Source of the DNA: Clostridium pascui
GTDB taxonomy: Bacteria > Bacillota > Clostridia > Clostridiales > Clostridiaceae
Direction of reading: 5' to 3'
Length of the DNA stretch: 64,000 bases
Assembly (NCBI RefSeq): GCF_016908015.1
Contig: NZ_JAFBDB010000001.1
Coordinates: 434,001 to 498,000 of the forward strand
Part shown: positions 36,278 to 44,677 of the stretch, piece after piece
How the letters are laid out: each line of letters begins with the position of its first letter
Position numbering within the stretch: the stretch's first letter is position 1
Program-made: the position numbers and the translations under genes
The notes under the pieces: model-generated
Seen by the model: the letters and a program-made list of their open reading frames with translations, nothing else
Told to the model about the DNA's origin: nothing
The model's database searches: none

Positions 36278-36458
36278 TCTATAAAAACTCCTCCTTGATA
36301 CAGTATATTTTATAATTCATTAACAAGTAAATTTTATCAAATATACGAGAAATGTCAATATATTTCCTTGTTTTTATAAAATATTTTCATTTAAACTAGT
36401 AATTGTTCTATTTTTCTCTTAATTACTACTATGTTTAATGGTTTTTATATTGACTTAT

Positions 36459-36493
36459 AAAATGCGTGTACTATAATAGCATACACGCATTTT
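36459..36493. terminator. Terminator after ispH
   Basis: Perfect 12-bp arms AAAATGCGTGTA / TACACGCATTTT with an 11-base loop just beyond the ispH stop on the minus strand. Confidence 0.8.
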
Positions 36494-36509
36494 ATAAAAT
36501 TATACTATA

Positions 36510-37352
36510 TTACCTATTACTTAATTTATTTATGGTTTCATTTATAACCCAATCTGGAGTAGATGCACCAGCGGTTACTCCTATTTTTTTTATATTTTTA
36601 TTATTTAACAATTCTAAAGGAATTTCTTTAAAATTTTCTATGTGTATTGTATTACGGCAATTTTTGGTGCATATTTCATATAGTTTAGTTGTATTTGAGC
36701 TATTTTTGCCTCCTATTACTATCATACAATCTACATCTTCTGATAAATCATAAGCAGACTTTTGTCTTACTCCAGTGGCGCTGCATATGGTATTAAAGGC
36801 AACTATTTCTTTACTAAACTTAACTACCTTTTCAAGTACATTTTCCCAACGAGATTGTTTTTCAGTAGTTTGAGAAACTACGCATATTTTTCTTGGAAGA
36901 TGTTGCAGTTCATCACTATCATTTGTAATTATAGCTGAATTATTACACCATCCATTTATACCTATAACTTCAGGATGATTTTTATCTCCTACTATTAATA
37001 TAGAGTATCCAGAATCATAGTACTTTTTTACCTTCTGTTGTATATTAGAAACATATGTACAGGTAGCGTCTATTGTAATAACTTCTTTTTGCTTAAGTTT
37101 ATTAAATATTTCAAGTGGAATACCATGCGAACGTATTATTACTATATCATTCTTTTTTAAGCTTTCTATATCCTCTATTTCTATAGAAAATATGTTTAAT
37201 GTTTTCAAGTAACTTACAACATCATTATTATGAATTAATGGCCCTAATGTATATATCTTTTTGTTGTATTTTTCCTGAACACTTACGGCCATATCAACAG
37301 CTCTTTTAACTCCATAGCAAAAGCCTGCGTTTTTTGAAAGTATAACTTCCAT
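36510..37352 (-). CDS. ispH: 4-Hydroxy-3-methylbut-2-enyl diphosphate reductase IspH
   Basis: 280 residues. The three Cys that bind the iron-sulfur cluster are in KNAGFCYGVKRAV, DATCTYV and NTICSATGVRQ. It makes IPP and DMAPP in the last step of the MEP pathway. This copy is the plain enzyme and lacks the ribosomal-S1-like extension found fused to IspH in some clostridia. ATG 37352 follows AAAGGTGAT; a GTG three codons upstream is inside that site. It is directly downstream of cmk. Confidence 0.95.
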   Translation of the reverse strand: MEVILSKNAGFCYGVKRAVDMAVSVQEKYNKKIYTLGPLIHNNDVVSYLKTLNIFSIEIEDIESLKKNDIVIIRSHGIPLEIFNKLKQKEVITIDATCTYVSNIQQKVKKYYDSGYSILIVGDKNHPEVIGINGWCNNSAIITNDSDELQHLPRKICVVSQTTEKQSRWENVLEKVVKFSKEIVAFNTICSATGVRQKSAYDLSEDVDCMIVIGGKNSSNTTKLYEICTKNCRNTIHIENFKEIPLELLNNKNIKKIGVTAGASTPDWVINETINKLSNR

Positions 37353-37357
37353 GTATA

Positions 37358-38026
37358 TCACCTTTCTTTATTTTTTAAAATACTAGATATTATATTGGAA
37401 ATTTTTTCAACAACTTCGTCTATAGTCAAGTACGAAGTATCTATTTCAATAGCATCTTCTGCTTTTCTTAAAGGATTTACATCCCTATTGGAATCTATGT
37501 AATCTCTTTTTATAATATCATTAAGAATTTCTTCATATTTTACAGTTATATTTTTGTGTAAAAGCTCTTCATATCTTCTTTTAGCACGTAATTCTGGTGA
37601 GGCTACAAGATAAAATTTAAAAGGTGCATCCTTTAATACTACTGTGCCAATATCTCGGCCATCCATGATAACATCATATTTTTCAGATATTTTTTGCTGC
37701 TGTTTAACCAAAAGATCTCTCACCTCTGAAATGGCTGCATATAAGGATACACTATTGCTTATTTCGGGAGTTCTAATAGCTTCACTTACATCTTTACCAT
37801 TTAAGATAAGTTTATTGTTTTCAAAATGCATATTTGTATCCTCAAGTAAGGTGCATAATTCTGATATATTGTCTGGAGATATACCATTTGCTTTAGCAAG
37901 TAAAGTTACTGCACGATACATTGCACCTGTATCTATATACATTAAGTTAAATTTAGTTGCGAGTATTTTTGCAATGGTACTCTTCCCTGCCCCTGCAGGA
38001 CCATCAATTGCTATAGCTACTTTCAA
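37358..38026 (-). CDS. cmk: Cytidylate kinase
   Basis: About 222 residues. AIDGPAGAGKSTIAKILA is the P-loop, YIDTGAMYRAVTLLA and MDGRDIGTVVLKDA follow, with RAKRRYEE and RDYIDSNRDVNPLRKAEDAIEIDTS at the NMP-binding and LID parts. It phosphorylates CMP and dCMP. The start is uncertain between two TTG codons: 38026 is preferred because AAAGGAAG is then about eight bases away; the one at 38032 is too close. Confidence 0.94.
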   Translation of the reverse strand: MKVAIAIDGPAGAGKSTIAKILATKFNLMYIDTGAMYRAVTLLAKANGISPDNISELCTLLEDTNMHFENNKLILNGKDVSEAIRTPEISNSVSLYAAISEVRDLLVKQQQKISEKYDVIMDGRDIGTVVLKDAPFKFYLVASPELRAKRRYEELLHKNITVKYEEILNDIIKRDYIDSNRDVNPLRKAEDAIEIDTSYLTIDEVVEKISNIISSILKNKER

Positions 38027-38144
38027 TTGCAAACTTCCTTTCTTTTTTACTTTTAATTATATATTATTATATATTCTATAATAAGAACGATTTTCCTTTA
38101 TTTAGGCAAGCGTTTTTATTATATAGAGATGCAGATGCTATACA

Positions 38145-39368
38145 TTATTTATCACCTATCATTTTACCTGCTAAATATCCTGTGGAAAATGCTATTTGTA
38201 TATTATATCCTCCTGTATAGGCATCTACATCTATCACTTCTCCTGCAAAGTATAAGTTATCTACTAATTTAGATTTCATGGTAGAGGGATCTATTTCTTT
38301 TACATTTACTCCGCCAGCAGTTACTATTGCTTCCGCTAAAGGTCTTAATCCTTTTATGTTAGATGTTAGATTTTTGATTAAATAGACTAATGATTTTCTT
38401 TCTTCTTTTGTTATTGAATTTACTTTTTTATCTTCAGGTATAGAAGATAATTTTATAATTATGCTTATTAATTTTTTAGGTAATAAATCATCTAAGGAAT
38501 TTTTGAAATCTTTATTTATATATTTATTAAAATCTTTCTGTATTCTCTTATCAAGCTCTTCTTCAGACAAAGCTGGTTTTAAATCTATTACAGCTTGCAT
38601 AGATGAATTTGACTCCACAAAGCGGCTGCTGCTTAATACTATTGGCCCTGAAATGCCAAAATGAGTAAATAGCATTTCTCCAAATTCTTTATAGACAACT
38701 TTATTACCTTTTTTAATTTTTACTTCTACATTTTTAAGAGATAATCCTTGAAGTTCTTTGACCCATTCATCCTCAAGTTCTATAGGGACTAATGAAGGCT
38801 TCAATGGTATTATCTTATGACCTGCTTTTTTAGCAAAGTTGAATCCTTCGCCGCTTGATCCAGTTTGAGGGTATGAAGCGCCACCTGTAGCTAATATAAA
38901 ATAATCACCTTTAATATGAGAATCATCCTGTAAAACTAATTCCACAATTTTACCTTCATCTAATATTATATCCTTCACCTTAGCATTTAATTTCACATTA
39001 ACATTTCTTTTGATAAGTTCTTGTTCTAAACCTCTTATTATGTCAGAAGACTTATCAGACTCAGGGAAAACTCTATCACCTCTTTCTACTTTCAGGTTTA
39101 CCCCTAGGCTTTGAAAAAAATTCATTACATTTTCGTTTGTATATGTATAAAGTGAACTATACAAAAATTCAGGATTACCAGGAATATAATCAAAAAATTC
39201 ACCTATATCTTTAGCATTAGTAACATTACATCTTCCTTTTCCGGTTATGAAAAGTTTTTTGCCTAATTTTTCATTCTTTTCTATTAAAATAACATCATGG
39301 TTTTCGGCTGCAGTAATAGCACTCATTATACCTGCAGGACCACCACCTATAACAATAACCTTTGACAC
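38145..39368 (-). CDS. NAD(P)/FAD-dependent oxidoreductase (YhiN/HI0933-like flavoprotein)
   Basis: About 407 residues. The N-terminal dinucleotide-binding fold is VIVIGGGPAGIMSAITAAE with a following KLFITGKGRCNVTNAKD typical of the HI0933/BaiN family. YFILATGGASYPQTGSSGEGF and, at the C-terminus, NLYFAGEVIDVDAYTGGYNIQIAFSTG (FAD-binding end) confirm it. The reaction is not established for most members. The start is GTG 39368 after AGGAGGT; a TTG two codons earlier is too close. The gene lies in the cmk-ispH neighbourhood usual in clostridia. Confidence 0.9.
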   Translation of the reverse strand: MSKVIVIGGGPAGIMSAITAAENHDVILIEKNEKLGKKLFITGKGRCNVTNAKDIGEFFDYIPGNPEFLYSSLYTYTNENVMNFFQSLGVNLKVERGDRVFPESDKSSDIIRGLEQELIKRNVNVKLNAKVKDIILDEGKIVELVLQDDSHIKGDYFILATGGASYPQTGSSGEGFNFAKKAGHKIIPLKPSLVPIELEDEWVKELQGLSLKNVEVKIKKGNKVVYKEFGEMLFTHFGISGPIVLSSSRFVESNSSMQAVIDLKPALSEEELDKRIQKDFNKYINKDFKNSLDDLLPKKLISIIIKLSSIPEDKKVNSITKEERKSLVYLIKNLTSNIKGLRPLAEAIVTAGGVNVKEIDPSTMKSKLVDNLYFAGEVIDVDAYTGGYNIQIAFSTGYLAGKMIGDK

Positions 39369-39396
39369 TTGCAAAACCTCCTATAATCAAGAAAAC

Positions 39397-39420
39397 GAAC
39401 CATTAAAGGTTCGCTTTCAT
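39397..39420 (-). terminator. Terminator after the RpiR-family gene
   Basis: GCGAACC / GGTTCGT stem with TTAA-type loop, then TTTTC on the minus strand, next to the stop codon of the regulator. Confidence 0.65.
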
Positions 39421-40299
39421 TTATTCTGATCTCTTTTCTTTATAAGCATAAACTTCATAGTCTTCCCAAATTTTTTCTAATTTTTCAAAAGTAGAAGATA
39501 TTTTATCCTTTTCTCTAAGTCCTACTGCAATTATAAGTGCATTTATTACACTTAGAGGAGCAACTAGAGAATCTACAAATGAAGCCATATTGCTTTGAGC
39601 GATTAGGGTATAATCTGCTCTTGCTGCTAAAGGTGATAATAAACTATCAGTAATAGCTACCACATTAGCATATTTACCTTTTGCATAATCTAAAGCTTCT
39701 ATAGTGCGAGCTGCATATCTTGGAAATCCAATTCCTATAACTAAATCTTCTTCGTTTATATTTAGCATATGTTCAAATATATCGCTAACTCCAAAGCCAA
39801 TAACTTTTACATTATCTAATATAAGGTTTAAGTAAAATCCTAAAAATTCAGCCATAGCAGTAGAACTTCTAAGACCTACAATATATATCTTTCTAGCTCT
39901 GAATATGCTATTTACTACATCATCAAAGGTTTTATGATTTATTTTTTCTAAAGTAGATCTTATATTTTCCATATCTGATTTTAAAACACTTTTTAATGCA
40001 GATTCTTGACTTATAAAATCGTTAGAAAGTTCAATTCTTTGAACGGTAGTTAATTTATTCTTAATTAATTCCTGCAGCGCCTTTTGAAGTTTTGGATATC
40101 CACTAAAGCCTAATTCGTTGGCAAATCTTACTACGGTAGACTCACTAACTCCAACACTAACTCCAAGTTTTGCGGCAGTCATAAAAGCAGCCTTATCATA
40201 GTGTTTTAATATATATTCAGCTATAAGCTTTTGACCTTTGCTAAGTCTTGGGAATCTACTTTGAATAATTCTCATTAAATCCTGTTTTCCAACGTCCAT
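39421..40299 (-). CDS. MurR/RpiR-family transcriptional regulator
   Basis: 292 residues. The N-terminal helix-turn-helix is TAAKLGVSVGVSESTVVRFANELGFSGYPKLQKAL (around residues 38-72), and the C-terminal SIS sugar-isomerase domain contains IYIVGLRSSTAMAEF and DLVIGIGFPRYAARTIEAL. Such regulators sense sugar phosphates. No sugar operon is adjacent, so the target is unknown. It is preceded by GGAAAGGATT-type ribosome binding sequence before the ATG. Confidence 0.9.
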   Translation of the reverse strand: MDVGKQDLMRIIQSRFPRLSKGQKLIAEYILKHYDKAAFMTAAKLGVSVGVSESTVVRFANELGFSGYPKLQKALQELIKNKLTTVQRIELSNDFISQESALKSVLKSDMENIRSTLEKINHKTFDDVVNSIFRARKIYIVGLRSSTAMAEFLGFYLNLILDNVKVIGFGVSDIFEHMLNINEEDLVIGIGFPRYAARTIEALDYAKGKYANVVAITDSLLSPLAARADYTLIAQSNMASFVDSLVAPLSVINALIIAVGLREKDKISSTFEKLEKIWEDYEVYAYKEKRSE

Positions 40300-40397
40300 A
40301 TTAATTCAATCCTTTCTCCACATTCCCTAAAATATTGCAACATTTATTTCATTTTACCATCTAATGAACACATAATCAATATATCTTTCAATTTTTG

Positions 40398-40562
40398 CTA
40401 AGATTCTTTATATATGGAGAGCATATCTTTACCTTCTTTTTCTGTTAATCCAAAGACTAAATTCATGTTACTTAAATTTTTATTAAGAAAGTCTACTATT
40501 TTATACATATCATCATAATGATTTAATTCCTTCACGGCGATTAATTGTAACTCATTTTTCAT
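40398..40562 (-). CDS. Small YpmA-like (DUF4264) protein
   Basis: 54 residues: an N-terminal strand, then YKIVDFLNKNLSNMNLVFGL and a C-terminal ISIY-type end (MLSIYKES). From memory this resembles B. subtilis YpmA, which has the same K-I-V-D-x-L-N and x-M/V-F-G-L spacing. The function of that family is unknown. A perfect AGGAGG lies six to nine bases before the ATG, which supports translation. It precedes nothing in an obvious operon: rluB is upstream, 14 bases away on the same strand, so it is probably cotranscribed with rluB. Confidence 0.7.
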   Translation of the reverse strand: MKNELQLIAVKELNHYDDMYKIVDFLNKNLSNMNLVFGLTEKEGKDMLSIYKES

Positions 40563-40576
40563 AAGTATTCCTCCTA

Positions 40577-41281
40577 TTATTTTTTAAGATATTTTACTTC
40601 ATCATCAGTTAAGAATCTCCAATGCCCCTTTTCTAAATTATCAAGTTTAATATTTCCAATAGCTACTCTTTCTAATTTTAACACAGGGTGGCCTATTTTT
40701 TCACACATTTTTCTTATTTGTCTATTTTTACCCTCGTGTATTGTTATTAATACCTCAGTATTATTATTTTCCATCTTTAGTACTTTTATATCTGATGGAG
40801 CAGTAATATATCCACCAATATCAATCCCACTTCTAAATTTATTTAGTTTTGATTCATTAGGACACCCTTTGATTACTGCAATATATCTTTTATTTTTTTC
40901 TACTCTTGGATGCATTATATTATTATAGATATCGCCATCATTAGTAAGAAGTATAAGCCCTGATGTATCATAGTCAAGTCTGCCTATGGGATATATTCTT
41001 TCATCTACCTTAACTAAATCTAATAGTGTTTTTCGGCCTCTATCATCTTTAACAGTTGAAAGATATCCTTCAGGTTTATTTAAAGCTATATATAGCTTTT
41101 TTTCCTCTGGCTTGATAAGTTTATCATTGACTACAATAGTATCTTTTAAAGGGTCTATCTTTGTTCCTAATTCCTTTACTACCTCATCATTTACTTTAAC
41201 TTTCCCACTTAGTATTATTTCTTCACATTTTCTTCTCGAAGCTATACCACATCGAGCCATAAACTTTTGTAATCTTTCCAT
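40577..41281 (-). CDS. rluB: Pseudouridine synthase RluB/RsuA family
   Basis: 234 residues. An S4 RNA-binding domain (RLQKFMARCGIASRRKCEEII region, 3-60) is followed by the catalytic GRLDYDTSGLILLTNDG with the nucleophile Asp, and HEGKNRQIRKMCEKIGHPV. In this family RluB modifies 23S rRNA U2605 and RsuA 16S U516; the length and context fit RluB better. The ATG follows AAAGGAGCG. Confidence 0.92.
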   Translation of the reverse strand: MERLQKFMARCGIASRRKCEEIILSGKVKVNDEVVKELGTKIDPLKDTIVVNDKLIKPEEKKLYIALNKPEGYLSTVKDDRGRKTLLDLVKVDERIYPIGRLDYDTSGLILLTNDGDIYNNIMHPRVEKNKRYIAVIKGCPNESKLNKFRSGIDIGGYITAPSDIKVLKMENNNTEVLITIHEGKNRQIRKMCEKIGHPVLKLERVAIGNIKLDNLEKGHWRFLTDDEVKYLKK

Positions 41282-41299
41282 GTATTCTATTTCGCTCCT

Positions 41300-42064
41300 T
41301 TATCCTAGAGTAACATCCATAATCATCATTATTATAAAACCTATTAGCAGCCCGTAAGTTGCTATTCTCTCATAGCCATGTTCGTGAGTCTCAGGTATTA
41401 TTTCATCACTTATTACAAATAGCATTGCTCCTGCAGCTAAGGCTAATATAAAAGGAAGTATAGGTTTTGCTATGCTTACTAAAGATACACCTATAACTCC
41501 TCCAACAGGTTCAACTAGACCCGTAAGAAGTGCTATAAAAAAAGATTTTTTAGCGGAGTAGTTTTCTCTTATCAAGGCCAAACCTACTGCAAGACCTTCA
41601 GGCATATTTTGTAGTGCAATTCCCACAGCAAGAGATATTCCGTCATTTATATTATTACCACCAAATCCAACTCCTACTGCTAATCCTTCAGGAAAATTGT
41701 GTATCGTTATGGCAATGATAAACAACCACACTTTTGTTAGATTAGAGGCTCTTCCTTCAGATTTTTTATTAAATAAATAATGCTGATGGGGTGCATACTT
41801 ATCTATTAAATCCAGCATTATTCCTCCGCTTAATATTCCACCAGATGTTACAAGCACTGCTTCTATATTGCCGCCACCATAGTTAATCGAAGGAATTATA
41901 AGGCTAAAACATGTAGCAGCAAGCATGACTCCTGCAGCGAATCCAAGCATCGCATCTAAATACTTATGAGATACCTTTTTTGTAAAGAATATTGGTATAG
42001 CTCCTATACCTGTGGATATTCCTGCAAGTAAACTTGCTAGGGAACCAAGTATTACATTTGACAT
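41300..42064 (-). CDS. ZIP-family metal transporter
   Basis: 254 residues with eight predicted membrane helices. The ZIP metal path is marked by IHNFPEGLAVGVGFGG and ALQNMPEGLAVG, each with the conserved His/Asn-Pro-Glu. It probably imports Zn2+ or other divalent metals (ZupT/GufA-like); direction and specificity are inferred. ATG 42064 is chosen: AGGAGGATACATTTA directly precedes it, while 19 further in-frame codons upstream lack a site. It is just downstream of the purine permease terminator. Confidence 0.92.
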   Translation of the reverse strand: MSNVILGSLASLLAGISTGIGAIPIFFTKKVSHKYLDAMLGFAAGVMLAATCFSLIIPSINYGGGNIEAVLVTSGGILSGGIMLDLIDKYAPHQHYLFNKKSEGRASNLTKVWLFIIAITIHNFPEGLAVGVGFGGNNINDGISLAVGIALQNMPEGLAVGLALIRENYSAKKSFFIALLTGLVEPVGGVIGVSLVSIAKPILPFILALAAGAMLFVISDEIIPETHEHGYERIATYGLLIGFIIMMIMDVTLG

Positions 42065-42138
42065 TAAATGTATCCTCCTACTAATTACTTCATAAAATAG
42101 CCAATATTTATTATAATACATTTATATACAAGTAAACA

Positions 42139-42189
42139 ATAAATGTTAAAGCTCAGCACAAATTAATTATGCTGAGCTTTAACATTTAT
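42139..42189 (-). terminator. Long terminator after the purine permease gene
   Basis: 20-base perfect arms (ATAAATGTTAAAGCTCAGCA and complement) around an 11-base loop between two minus-strand genes. Confidence 0.8.
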
Positions 42190-42197
42190 ATTATATA

Positions 42198-43622
42198 TTA
42201 TTGTGGAAGTAACAAGAATCTGAATACAAATAACACAGCTAATATATATATTATAGGATGTACATCTTTATGTTTTCCCGTAGCTACTTTCATGATTGGA
42301 TAAAATATTATTCCAGCAGCTATTCCATTAGCAATACTATAACTAAATGGCATAATAGCTATTGTAAAGAAAGCAGGCACTGCCTCTGTAAAGTCATCAA
42401 AGTTAATTTCTTTAACTGAGCTCATCATAAGTACTCCTACTATCACTAGTGCTGGAGCAGTTGCTTCAGATGGAACTATACCTACTAAACTACCCAAAAA
42501 CAAGGAGATTAAAAATAATAGTCCTGTAACAACAGAAGTAAGTCCTGTTCTTCCGCCTTCTGCAATTCCTGCAGTGGATTCTACATAAGTTGCAGTAGTG
42601 GTAGTCCCAAACATTGCGCTTATAGTTGTGGATATGGCATCAGTTAAAAGAGCCTTTTTCATATTTTTAATTTTACCGTCTTCTTCAATCATATTTGCCT
42701 TTTGAGCAGTTCCTACAAGTGTTCCGATTGTATCAAAAAGATCTACTAAACTAAATGTCAATACTACCATAAGTATACTTACTAATGCTCCTAAAAAGCC
42801 TGTACCCTCATGATTTATAAGTCCTTTAAAGTCAAATGCCATAAATACAGGACCAGGGTTTGCTGGCATACTTAAAAAGCTTATATCTTTTATATTAGTA
42901 ATTCCCATAGGTATTCCTATTATAGTAGTAATAATTATAGATAATAACATTGCACCTTTTATATTTCTTGCCATTAACACTGCCATTAAGATAATTCCTA
43001 TTAAAGTCAATACAGTTCTAGGATTTGTAAAGCTTCCAAAACCCACAAGTGTAGAAGGATTAGCAATTACTATACTACCACTTTTCAATCCAATTAAGGC
43101 TATGAATAGTCCTATTCCACCAGTAATGGCTATTTTTAAATTTTCAGGGAGTGCTTCTACAATCTTTTCTCGTATAGAAGTAACAGTTATTAGAATAAAT
43201 AGTAGTCCTGAAAGAAATACTGCAGCTAACGCTTGCTGCCAAGTATAACCTAGTGTTAAACATACACTATACGTAAAGAATGCTGTAAGTCCTATACCAG
43301 GTGCAACAGCAAATGGCAGATTAGCATATAACCCCATAAGGATTGTCCCAATAGCGGAAGTAATGCACATGCCTACAAATGCAGCGGCTACAACAGGATC
43401 ATTTACAGTAGAAAGAGTAGCAGCCTTGTCACCCATTAACCCTAATGAGTTCATTCCTGAAAATTTTAATATATTAGGAATAACTAAAAGAGCATAGGCC
43501 ATAGTAACAAAAGTAGTAAATCCTGCAAGAACTTCAGTCTTTACATCAGTTTTATTTTGAGATAATTTAAAAATTGACTCAAATAATGATTTTTTATTGC
43601 TGTTTGAATAAATATTATTCAT
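42198..43622 (-). CDS. NCS2-family purine permease (AzgA/PbuG-like)
   Basis: 474 residues with about 13 hydrophobic segments. N-terminal TEVLAGFTTFVTMAYALLVIP, VAPGIGLTAFFTYSV, ATYVESTAGIAEGGRTGLTS and FFTIAIMPFSYSIANGI are hallmarks of the AzgA/PbuG guanine-hypoxanthine branch. The true start is ATG 43622 behind GGAGGT; about 29 in-frame codons further upstream are noncoding leader. A guanine-class riboswitch and terminator (43661-43809) stand in the leader, in keeping with purine import. Confidence 0.93.
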   Translation of the reverse strand: MNNIYSNSNKKSLFESIFKLSQNKTDVKTEVLAGFTTFVTMAYALLVIPNILKFSGMNSLGLMGDKAATLSTVNDPVVAAAFVGMCITSAIGTILMGLYANLPFAVAPGIGLTAFFTYSVCLTLGYTWQQALAAVFLSGLLFILITVTSIREKIVEALPENLKIAITGGIGLFIALIGLKSGSIVIANPSTLVGFGSFTNPRTVLTLIGIILMAVLMARNIKGAMLLSIIITTIIGIPMGITNIKDISFLSMPANPGPVFMAFDFKGLINHEGTGFLGALVSILMVVLTFSLVDLFDTIGTLVGTAQKANMIEEDGKIKNMKKALLTDAISTTISAMFGTTTTATYVESTAGIAEGGRTGLTSVVTGLLFLISLFLGSLVGIVPSEATAPALVIVGVLMMSSVKEINFDDFTEAVPAFFTIAIMPFSYSIANGIAAGIIFYPIMKVATGKHKDVHPIIYILAVLFVFRFLLLPQ

Positions 43623-43660
43623 TATAAACCTCCTAAGTTCTAGTATATTAAAATAAAAAA

Positions 43661-43695
43661 GCTGGCAAGGGATTTTGAGTAAACCCGTTACCAGC
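43661..43695 (-). terminator. Riboswitch-controlled terminator
   Basis: GCTGG-TAA-CGGG pairs with CCC-TTG-CCAGC, then TTTTTTATTTT on the minus strand, about 40 bases before the permease start. It is the expression platform of the riboswitch just upstream. Confidence 0.85.
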
Positions 43696-43740
43696 ATATG
43701 TTGGTTCAATTAATGAATTTAAAACCAGATGCAACAGATT

Positions 43741-43809
43741 CACCCATAGCAGGAAATTTATGGTATCCCGTAGAAACTTCTGAACCGTATTATCAGAATT
43801 ATATGGATG
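43741..43809 (-). promoter_or_regulatory. Purine (guanine-class) riboswitch aptamer
   Basis: Read on the minus strand the 69 bases align without gaps to the B. subtilis xpt aptamer: P1 (5' ATCCATA with TATGGGT), P2 TCTGA/TCAGA, J2/3 GTTTCTAC, P3 closed by ACCATAAA loop, kissing GG/CC loops. Position 74, which pairs with the ligand, is C, so guanine or hypoxanthine is expected. The J3/1 base before it (position 73) is G where A is usual. It controls the terminator at 43661-43695 and the purine permease. Confidence 0.88.
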
Positions 43810-43854
43810 ATATTATTCAATTTTTATTAATAATAACAGAAAAGTTGCAAATGG

Positions 43855-44574
43855 TCAAGGTTTTTTTGGATTTATGTTCACATCTACTCTATTTTTAATA
43901 CCTTCATTAAGTCTTGAATCTAAATTATAAAATAAGCCATGATTACTTCGAGTATTTTTATATTCTTCATTTGCGCTGCCCTTCTTTTGTTCAGTTAAAA
44001 GATGATTTAATCTTGTATGTTGCAGAGTTTCTATAGTAGGATCTTGTCTATTATGCAAATTATAATTCACTTTTTCAATATTCATACTTGGATCCACTCT
44101 ATCGTTTAATTTAAAACCATTTTGTGATATGGCATCATCTACGTCTTTATTTATATCATCATAAGCAATGATTGGATCATCTGTATCATCAAATATTGGA
44201 GTTTTAACACCTTTATTTATAGTTCTACTGCTTTCATAAGGCATTTTATAGGTACCTGATATTGTATCTGGTCCTAAGTCGGCAATATTAGCATTCATTT
44301 TACTATTTAAACCACCAGTATACATATAAGGATCTCCAGTTATGGTATTTACAGCTTCACGAGCTACAGAAGGATTTATTCTATCATTTTCTACTGTCAT
44401 ATCTAAAGGTATTGTATGAGAATCCTTTCCTAAAGGTTGATTTATGTCTCCATAAGGGTCTATATTATGTTCTTTAGAAGCAAATAAGAATGGATCAGTA
44501 GTATCTTGATATGCTCCCCAATTAGTAGATACACTTTTATTATCTTTTAATACTTTTTTGTAGTGCTTATTCAT
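43855..44574 (-). CDS. Hypothetical polar protein
   Basis: 239 residues, not recognised. It is highly polar, rich in Asn, Asp, Lys and Thr, has no signal peptide or membrane segment and is probably poorly structured; motifs such as DPTIETLQHTRLNHLL and repeated D-P (DDPIIAYDD, VDPSMNIEK, DPFLFASKE) recur. CTCCTT (AAGGAGG on minus) precedes the ATG. It ends about 45 bases before the purine riboswitch. Given neighbouring spore genes, a spore-associated role is possible but not shown. Confidence 0.65.
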   Translation of the reverse strand: MNKHYKKVLKDNKSVSTNWGAYQDTTDPFLFASKEHNIDPYGDINQPLGKDSHTIPLDMTVENDRINPSVAREAVNTITGDPYMYTGGLNSKMNANIADLGPDTISGTYKMPYESSRTINKGVKTPIFDDTDDPIIAYDDINKDVDDAISQNGFKLNDRVDPSMNIEKVNYNLHNRQDPTIETLQHTRLNHLLTEQKKGSANEEYKNTRSNHGLFYNLDSRLNEGIKNRVDVNINPKKP

Positions 44575-44677
44575 TTGTAACCCTCCTTTGTATAAGGTTT
44601 ATAGTAAATTTGATTTGTGGATAACATTTTTTGTATATACATAATAAATATTATGTATACTTATTTATCCAATAATA

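Noticed and set aside
43698-43898. Plus-strand open frame of about 66 codons
   Set aside because: It is antisense to the purine riboswitch and the start of the polar protein gene's 3' end; the riboswitch explains the sequence conservation.
44636-44659. Palindrome TATACATAATA / TATTATGTATA as a repressor operator
   Set aside because: It lies just beyond the stop of a minus-strand gene and is purely A/T-rich; more simply a weak terminator or chance.
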